Position numbers and translations under genes: made by a program
The notes under the pieces: model-generated
The model's database searches: none
Seen by the model: only the letters and a program-made list of their open reading frames with translations
Told to the model about the DNA's origin: nothing
Part shown: piece after piece, positions 58,583 to 64,000 of the stretch
How the letters are laid out: each line of letters opens with the position of its first letter
Numbering within the stretch: the first letter of the stretch is position 1
Source: Cordylochernes scorpioides
Taxonomy: Eukaryota; Arthropoda; Arachnida; Pseudoscorpiones; Chernetidae
NCBI GenBank assembly: GCA_030710605.1
Contig: CP092872.1
Location: forward strand, 98,590,874-98,654,873
Direction of reading: 5' to 3'
DNA: 64,000 nt

Positions 58583-59505
58583 GTCATGTTATAACAAGCT
58601 ATGTTATTGCAAAGTACGTCATGTTATAACAAGTCATGTTATTGCAAAGTACGTCATGTTATAGCAAGTCATGTTATTGCAAAGTACGCCATGCTATAAC
58701 AAGCTATGTTATTGCAAAGTACGTCATGTTATAACAAGTCATGTTATTGCAAAGTACGCCATGCTATAACAAGCCATGTTATTGCAAAGTACGCCATGTT
58801 ATAACAAGCCATGTTATTGCAAAGTACGTCATGCTATAACAAGCCATGTTATTGCAAAGTACGTCATGTTATAACAAGCCATGTTATTGCAAAGTACGCC
58901 ATGTTATAACAAGCCATGTTATTGCAAAGTACGTCATGCTATAACAAGCTATGTTATTGCAAAGTACGTCATGTTATAACAAGTCATGTTATTGCAAAGT
59001 ACGCCATGCTATAACAAGCCATGTTATTGCAAAGTACGTCATGTTATAACAAGCCATGTTATTGCAAAGTACGTCATGCTATAACAAGCCATGTTATTGC
59101 AAAGTACGTCATGTTATAACAAGTCATGTTATTGCAAAGTACGCCATGCTATAACAAGCTATGTTATTGCAAAGTACGTCATGTTATAACAAGTCATGTT
59201 ATTGCAAAGTACGCCATGCTATAACAAGCCATGTTATTGCAAAGTACGTCATGTTATAGCAAGTCATGTTATTGCAAAGTACGCCATGCTATAACAAGCT
59301 ATGTTATTGCAAAGTACGTCATGTTATAACAAGTCATGTTATTGCAAAGTACGCCATGCTATAACAAGCCATGTTATTGCAAAGTACGCCATGTTATAAC
59401 AAGTCATGTTATTGCAAAGTACGCCATGCTATAACAAGCCATGTTATTGCAAAGTACGCCATGTTATAACAAGCTATGTTATTGCAAAGTACGCCATGTT
59501 ATTGC
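58583..59505 (+). repeat. 35-bp satellite array
   Basis: About 26 units of 35 bp with CATGTTATAACAAGTCATGT and TATTGCAAAGTACGT. Each unit is itself two related halves (CATGTTATAAC and CATGTTATTGC). Unit variants differ almost only by C/T at the same few sites. Confidence 0.93.
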
Positions 59506-59764
59506 ACTTTGAAATTGTGAAGTACCTCCTGGGCCAGACACCCTGGGGACCATGGCAAGAAGAGTCATCAGTTGGGAAGTTTGATTGTCGTGAGATATAA
59601 CAAATAAACTCTTCATTCTTCAATCCTCTCGTTGTTGGGTTCTCCGTGGCGTTCTCAATTCTAAGAAATATTCCTCCTCTCTCGGTCCTGAACACTCAGC
59701 ATTATCTAATCTCTGGTGATGTCTCCATTGTCATATCTTGGAGTGACAACTCGCTACAATCCAG

Positions 59765-59785
59765 GCGCATGCGCGGTCACGTGAC
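59765..59785. promoter_or_regulatory. Adjacent NRF-1-type and E-box-type palindromes
   Basis: GCGCATGCGC (59765-59774) and GTCACGTGAC (59776-59785) are both perfect 10-bp palindromes separated by one base, in a locally CpG-rich stretch 1.3 kb upstream of the first HYKK coding exon. The first matches the consensus of the NRF-1 family, the second the bHLH-ZIP E-box. Likely a housekeeping promoter, perhaps of HYKK. Confidence 0.55.
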
Positions 59786-60591
59786 GAGGTCAATCAATCA
59801 AAGATCGCCCGAGGATCTTGTGGTCGTCTGCACGGTAAACAGGCAAGTGATCGGTTCTTCTCAAATTTCCTTCTGACGCCATTTATTCATGCTTTTAACT
59901 AAGTTATTCTAGATATCTATTATCTTGTTAAAGGTTTCACAAAATTCTTTACTTATATGAACAATCGTATATATTAAGGGCTTATGAAATAAATTTTCAA
60001 TGAGTTTATTTTGCATTTAAAAGGCCAGCTTTAAAGGTCTGATTCTAAAAAAATTCTGGAAGTTTTGGTGTCTTCTTGGCAGGACGTGAGAAGTTCAACC
60101 GCAGCGAGCCAACGTCGTGGTGTGAGACAGCTCTGACGCCTGGTGCCAGAATTTGCTTTTAAACTCTCAGCAGCTCAGCATCTGAGGTGTGCGTCGGCGG
60201 AGAAATAAGTTTGATAACGCTAGAAGAGACAACGATGGGTAGTAATTGGCAACAATGGACAATAATGGCAACAATGGACAATAAGAGACAACAATGGACC
60301 ATGTGTTAAGAAGATCTCTTGAACGTGCAATCGAAAGTTGGTGACGGCTGCACGACCTGATCCCAGACCACCGTGTGTAGCGGTCTGAACATGTGTAGCG
60401 GTCTGTGGTGGCTGGGAGGCTTCGCCACTTCCCAATCAGTTTCATCTTTATTCCAATGGTTTAGGAATTTCTATTTCTGAAAAAGCGCGCTAGAAAATTT
60501 CTGACAGACTTTATATTTAGGGGGTTTGAGATAGACGGGTGAAAATATAAGATTGGAATGTTCGGGTTGTTTCTGTCTGGGTTAACTCCAG

Positions 60592-60607
60592 AATGTGACG
60601 TCACATT
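60592..60607. promoter_or_regulatory. 16-bp palindrome containing a full CRE
   Basis: AATGTGACGTCACATT is a perfect 16-bp palindrome with TGACGTCA (CREB/ATF-type site) in its centre, about 490 bp before the HYKK start codon. Confidence 0.4.
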
Positions 60608-60654
60608 ACTCTGTGCTATGTGAGTGTTGTTGTTCTGCCTTGTGTTCGATGGGT

Positions 60655-61075
60655 TCGAGGCTAGGTGTCGGGGTGGAAAGACGCTGGTGTCCAGGCTATG
60701 CTGTGCAGTTCTAAGTGCGGTGGTTTCTTTCAAGGCTATGTGTCAGAAGTAATGACACTGGTGTCCAGGCTATACCGTAAGTCCATTGTTGCTCTTCCAC
60801 CATACCTATCCCTGTGACGGATGGGTTCGAGGCTAGGTGTCAGAAGTAATGACTGGACTGGTGTCCAGGCTATACCGTGAGTCCATTGTTGCTCTTCCAC
60901 CATACGTATCCCTGCGACGGATGGGTTCGAGGCTATGTGTCAGAAGTAATGACACTGTTGTCCAGGCTATGCCGTGAGTCCATTGTTGCTCTTCCTCTAT
61001 ACCTATCCCTGTGACGAATGGGTTCGAAGCTATGTGTCAGAAGTAATGACACTGGTGTCCAGGCTATGTCACAGT
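60655..61075 (+). repeat. About 98-bp tandem repeat before HYKK exon 1
   Basis: Four to five imperfect units containing TGTGTCAGAAGTAATGACAC and GTCCAGGCTAT. GTCCAGG recurs at about 60690, 60760, 60862, 60959 and 61057. The last units lie next to the acceptor-like TGTCCAG at 61080-61085. Confidence 0.8.
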
Positions 61076-61094
61076 GCGATGTCCAGGTAGAGCC

Positions 61095-62713
61095 ATGCTG
61101 AGAGTCGGCCAGGACATCCGTCCCCCCACCGCCCCCAGCGACGCCGTACGTCTGGCCCAGCTGAGGTACGGACTGGACGTGGCCGAGGTTGTGCCGATGA
61201 TCAGCTACGACGATCGCAACTATCGTCTGGAGGCAAGTCTTGTTTCCTGCTTAGTTTCATTTTCTAGTCGGAGATCTTTGTGCTAATGTTTCAACATTAT
61301 CATCTTAGATGGAAATTTTGCCGGGAGTAAATTGACCTAGAAAAACATAGGGCACCTCTCCCGTCAAAATAAACGTCAAAACTAGAAGCCATCTATGGAA
61401 TAAAGTCTACCTTGGATTGAAGAAGGCCATTAGCCCGAAACCATGGTCTCCAGGTGGGCGCTTCTCAGTTTGCCAAAGCTGGTGTTGTGGCTTTGTCACC
61501 TACTCGAAGCCTTCTAGTTCCAGCTGAGAGAAAGTCCCCAGACCTACACGCTCAAAGTTGCATATGTTCCAGCTGAGATAAAGTCCCCAGACCTACACGT
61601 TCAAAGTTGCATATGTTCCAGCTGAGAGAAAGTCCCCAGACCTACACGTTCAAAGTTGCATATGTTCCAGCTGAGAGAAAGTCCCCAGACCTACACGTTC
61701 AAAGTTGCATATGTTCCAGCTGAGAGAAAGTCCCCAGACCTACACGTTCAAAGTTGCATATGTTCCAGCTGAGAGAAAGTCCCCAGACCTACACGCTCAA
61801 AGTTGCATATGTTCCAGCTGAGAGAAAGTCCCCAGACCTACACGTTCAAAGTTGCATATGTTCCAGCTGAGAGAAAGTCCCCAGACCTACACGTTCAAAG
61901 TTGCATATGTTCCAGCTGAGAGAAAGTCCCCAGACCTACACGTTCAAAGTTGCATATGTTCCAGCTGAGAGAAAGTCCCCAGACCTACACGTTCAAAGTT
62001 GCATATGTTCCAGCTGAGAGAAAGTCCCCAGACCTACACATTCAAAGTTGCATATGTTCCAGCTGAGAGAAAGTCCCCAGACCTACACGCTCAAAGTTGC
62101 ATATGTTCCAGCTGAGAGAAAGTCCCCAGACCTACACGCTCAAAGTTGCATATGTTCCAGCTGAGAGAAAGTCCCCAGACCTACACGTTCAAAGTTGTAT
62201 ATGTTCCAGCTGAGAGAAAGTCCCCAGACCTACACGCTCAAAGTTGCATATGTTCCAGCTGAAAGTCCCCAGACCTACACGCTCAAAGTTGCATATGTTC
62301 CAGATAAGAGAAAGTCCCCAACCTACATGTCAAAGTTGCATATGTTCCAGCTGAGAGAAAGTCCCCAGACCTACACGCTCAAATTTGCATATGTTCCAGC
62401 TGAGAGAAAGTCCCCAGACCTACACGCTCAAAGTTGCATATGTTCCAGCTGAGAGAAAGTCCCCAGACCTACACGCTCAAAGTTGCATATGTTCCAGCTG
62501 AGAGAAAGTCCCCAGACCTACACGCTCAAGGTATCCAACACCCTGGACTCTGCGAATCCCCGGATGCTCGGTGAGACCCTCCAACCAGATCTCTCTGACC
62601 ACCGCCGTCAGATGCCCTCGCGGAGGTCCAGGAGCTGCTGTGGTCGCGCGGAGTCCCCGTGCCGCGGCTGGTGAGGGACCTCGAGGGACGTCTGTGGTCC
62701 CACGTCGACCTAG
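61095..62713 (+). CDS. HYKK: Hydroxylysine kinase-like protein, 5' exons (partial)
   Basis: Exon 1 (61095-61232, 46 codons) has PMISYDDRNYRLE, matching the SYDDQNF region near the N-terminus of hydroxylysine kinase (HYKK/AGPHD1, a small APH-type kinase that phosphorylates 5-hydroxylysine with GTP). Exon 2 (62516-62570) reads TYTLKVSNT...NPRML, matching YVLKISNT. Exon 3 (62612-62713) reads AEVQELLWSRGVPVPRL and ends at donor GTGAGC. Intron 1 has a GC donor (GCAAGT, 61233) and is mostly a 49-bp repeat. Intron 2 would be only 41 nt (62571-62611), unusually short. The frame needs it or an indel. The catalytic part (HGDLxxHN, DFGD) is not in the window; an exon-like stretch after an acceptor at 63081 does not fit. 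The ATG may be the true start. Confidence 0.75.
61519..62515 (+). repeat. 49-bp tandem repeat duplicating the HYKK exon 2 splice acceptor
   Basis: About 20 units containing AGCTGAGAGAAAGTCCCCAG and ACCTACACGCTCAAAG. The real exon 2 acceptor (GTCCCCAG, then ACCTACACGCTCAAG) is the last unit. A few units are shortened near 62262 and 62310. Confidence 0.93.
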
Positions 62714-64000
62714 GTGAGCTTCCGGTTGGCTGGTCGAATTATCGGGGTCTTCCCGAGTGAATGTTTCTCTAATGAATGTGTCCAACAAATGTTAATATAT
62801 AATCATAATTATATTATTAATTATTATTAGTAGTAGAAGAGAGACAAAAGGAAATCTCCTTAATATATTATCGTCATTTTATAACTTAAAAATATGCAAA
62901 TTAATGTGTTTTGGAACTAGTTTGTATAGGCTTTGAAAATAGTCCACACGTTACCTCTATCTTACACGTAGACCTCCTTGATTATTTCTTCAGTAAATTG
63001 AATGGGGAAGATCAACACAACTCATTTTTGGCATTTAATTTCTACATAGATAGGAATTGTATGTGTTTTTCCTTCCTACAGAGAGACCAAGCTGACCGTG
63101 TCTTCAGCGGAGTCCTGTTGTAAGAGCTAGACAACGTAGTCCGCTTGTGGTATTCTGCCATTTTGTTTCTGAATGGCCTCTTGAGATAATATAAAAGGGC
63201 GTACCTGGATCTGTAAAGAAAAAACAAACATTTTTTTTTCTTAAAATATCCAGGTACGCCCTTTTATATAATCTTAATTAATGGATCGCCTTTTGACTCA
63301 AACTCTTGAGATAAGTTTTGCTGCATTTATCTTACTCTACCTATATTCAAATATATCTTTGTTATTCCCAATAGAGACTTATAAAAAGGGCGTGTTAATG
63401 AAGATACCTCTACATTATTATTTTCTTTAAAAAGACATTTGAGTGATAAAAGTTATTCTGAATTTAGTCAATGTTTCGACAGAAATATTTTTTATCCATC
63501 AGGCTAAAGTGAACAAACATAAGGCAACAAGACCAAATATAAATAAATAAATTGTTTGACGTTTTGGGAACAGCGTTGTTACCTAAACGTCACACACTAT
63601 TTATTAATTTGAAAATTTGGTATTGTTACTTTATGTTTCTAATTTATATTCCAAATTGTACCTTATCGCTAAAGTAAAAAAATATGGCAGCGCTTTAGAA
63701 GCATATGGTGGAATCTATTCCTGTTTATTAGTTCAGTTGAATCAGTGCCAAGACTGTGGTGTGAGCGAGCTGCCCCAGGGAGATATAGTTTAGTGGCATT
63801 CTAATGAGTACAAAATATGGACAATATTACCCAGACCTGTGTGTAGGGTGGAAAAGCCCATTTGCTAAGAAGGTCTGAAAAGCGGAAGGTATTTAACTGC
63901 GTAGCTTATAATGCCTATTTTTCATTTGGCACGCAATATTGCCAGTTACAGCAATGCTACCATCTCAGTACTGATTCGTGGAGTTTCAAATGCAATCAAG
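62714..64000. other. HYKK intron or downstream; no further exon assigned
   Basis: 63187-63272 is a near-perfect hairpin (AAAAGGGCGTACCTGGAT paired with ATCCAGGTACGCCCTTTT, loop about 45 nt). 63515-63640 is a family E fold-back MITE. An acceptor-like TTCCTACAG at 63073-63081 is followed by a short frame that stops at 63121. Nothing else seen. Confidence 0.4.

Noticed and set aside
58583-59505. CRISPR-like array
   Set aside because: The units are direct tandem copies with no unique spacers, in an animal genome.
60167-60733. Minus-strand frames of 71-92 codons
   Set aside because: No recognisable motif, low-complexity ACAACAATGG repeats underneath, and no splice or start context.
61519-62515. 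Protein with SPQTYTLKVAYVPAE repeats as a single exon
   Set aside because: Unit length is 49, so the frame shifts at each unit and long translation is impossible without splicing; the frames listed are short.
63081-63123. Fourth HYKK exon
   Set aside because: Joined in the required phase it gives an immediate stop, and its translation does not resemble HYKK.

Overview
This window is nuclear DNA of an AT-rich, intron-bearing, transposon-rich animal genome. It is probably an arthropod, but I cannot name the species. Most of it is mobile DNA and tandem repeats. The recognisable host genes are a polyubiquitin gene (minus strand, about 13.6-16.3 kb), the 9-1-1 checkpoint clamp gene RAD1 (minus, seven exons over 35.2-46.0 kb), a C2H2 zinc-finger gene (plus, terminal exon at 52.1-52.9 kb) and the 5' part of a hydroxylysine-kinase-like (HYKK) gene (plus, 61.1-62.7 kb).

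Layout. 0-13.1 kb: two nearly intact Ty3/gypsy elements in opposite orientation, each flanked by the target duplication ATAT, inserted into an older Maverick/adintovirus-like endogenous element. That element carries a spliced protein-primed DNA polymerase B gene, now broken. In both gypsy copies the LTR contains the start of gag and the end of pol, and gag ends exactly on a TTTAAAC slippery heptamer, so pol is probably made by -1 frameshifting. 13.1-16.4 kb: an iterated palindromic motif, then the polyubiquitin gene. Its last, degenerate unit is fused in frame to 87 bp that are identical to a LINE ORF1 segment 10 kb away. 16.5-23.4 kb: RTE-like/SINE-like remnants, three tRNA-Gly(GCC) copies and two arrays of a 32-bp satellite. 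23.4-29.4 kb: a GC-rich APE-type LINE (ORF1 and ORF2 complete, ATGA overlap) and a truncated relative lying head-to-tail, each bordered by (AC)n. 31.2-33.2 kb: a pogo-like non-autonomous DNA transposon. 35-46 kb: RAD1, whose introns hold fold-back MITEs, tRNA-derived SINEs and satellites. 46-52 kb: LINE remnants, MITEs and a 7 x 50 bp array. 55.7-57.3 kb: an RTE-type LINE remnant and a dead mariner. 58.6-59.5 kb: a 35-bp satellite. 59.7-62.7 kb: a promoter-like pair of adjacent palindromes (NRF-1 type and E-box type), then HYKK, whose first intron is about 80% a 49-bp repeat that duplicates the gene's own 3' splice junction.

The most unusual observations are the LTR-embedded gag/pol ends with a UUUAAAC shift site; the (AC)n-bordered tandem LINEs; the in-frame ubiquitin-LINE fusion; about 20 tandem copies of a splice-acceptor/exon-start unit in HYKK; two GC-AG introns in two different host genes; and a broken polB gene that can be followed through a gypsy insertion. 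Several breaks in young elements lie in homopolymers, so assembly error must be excluded before they are treated as biology.
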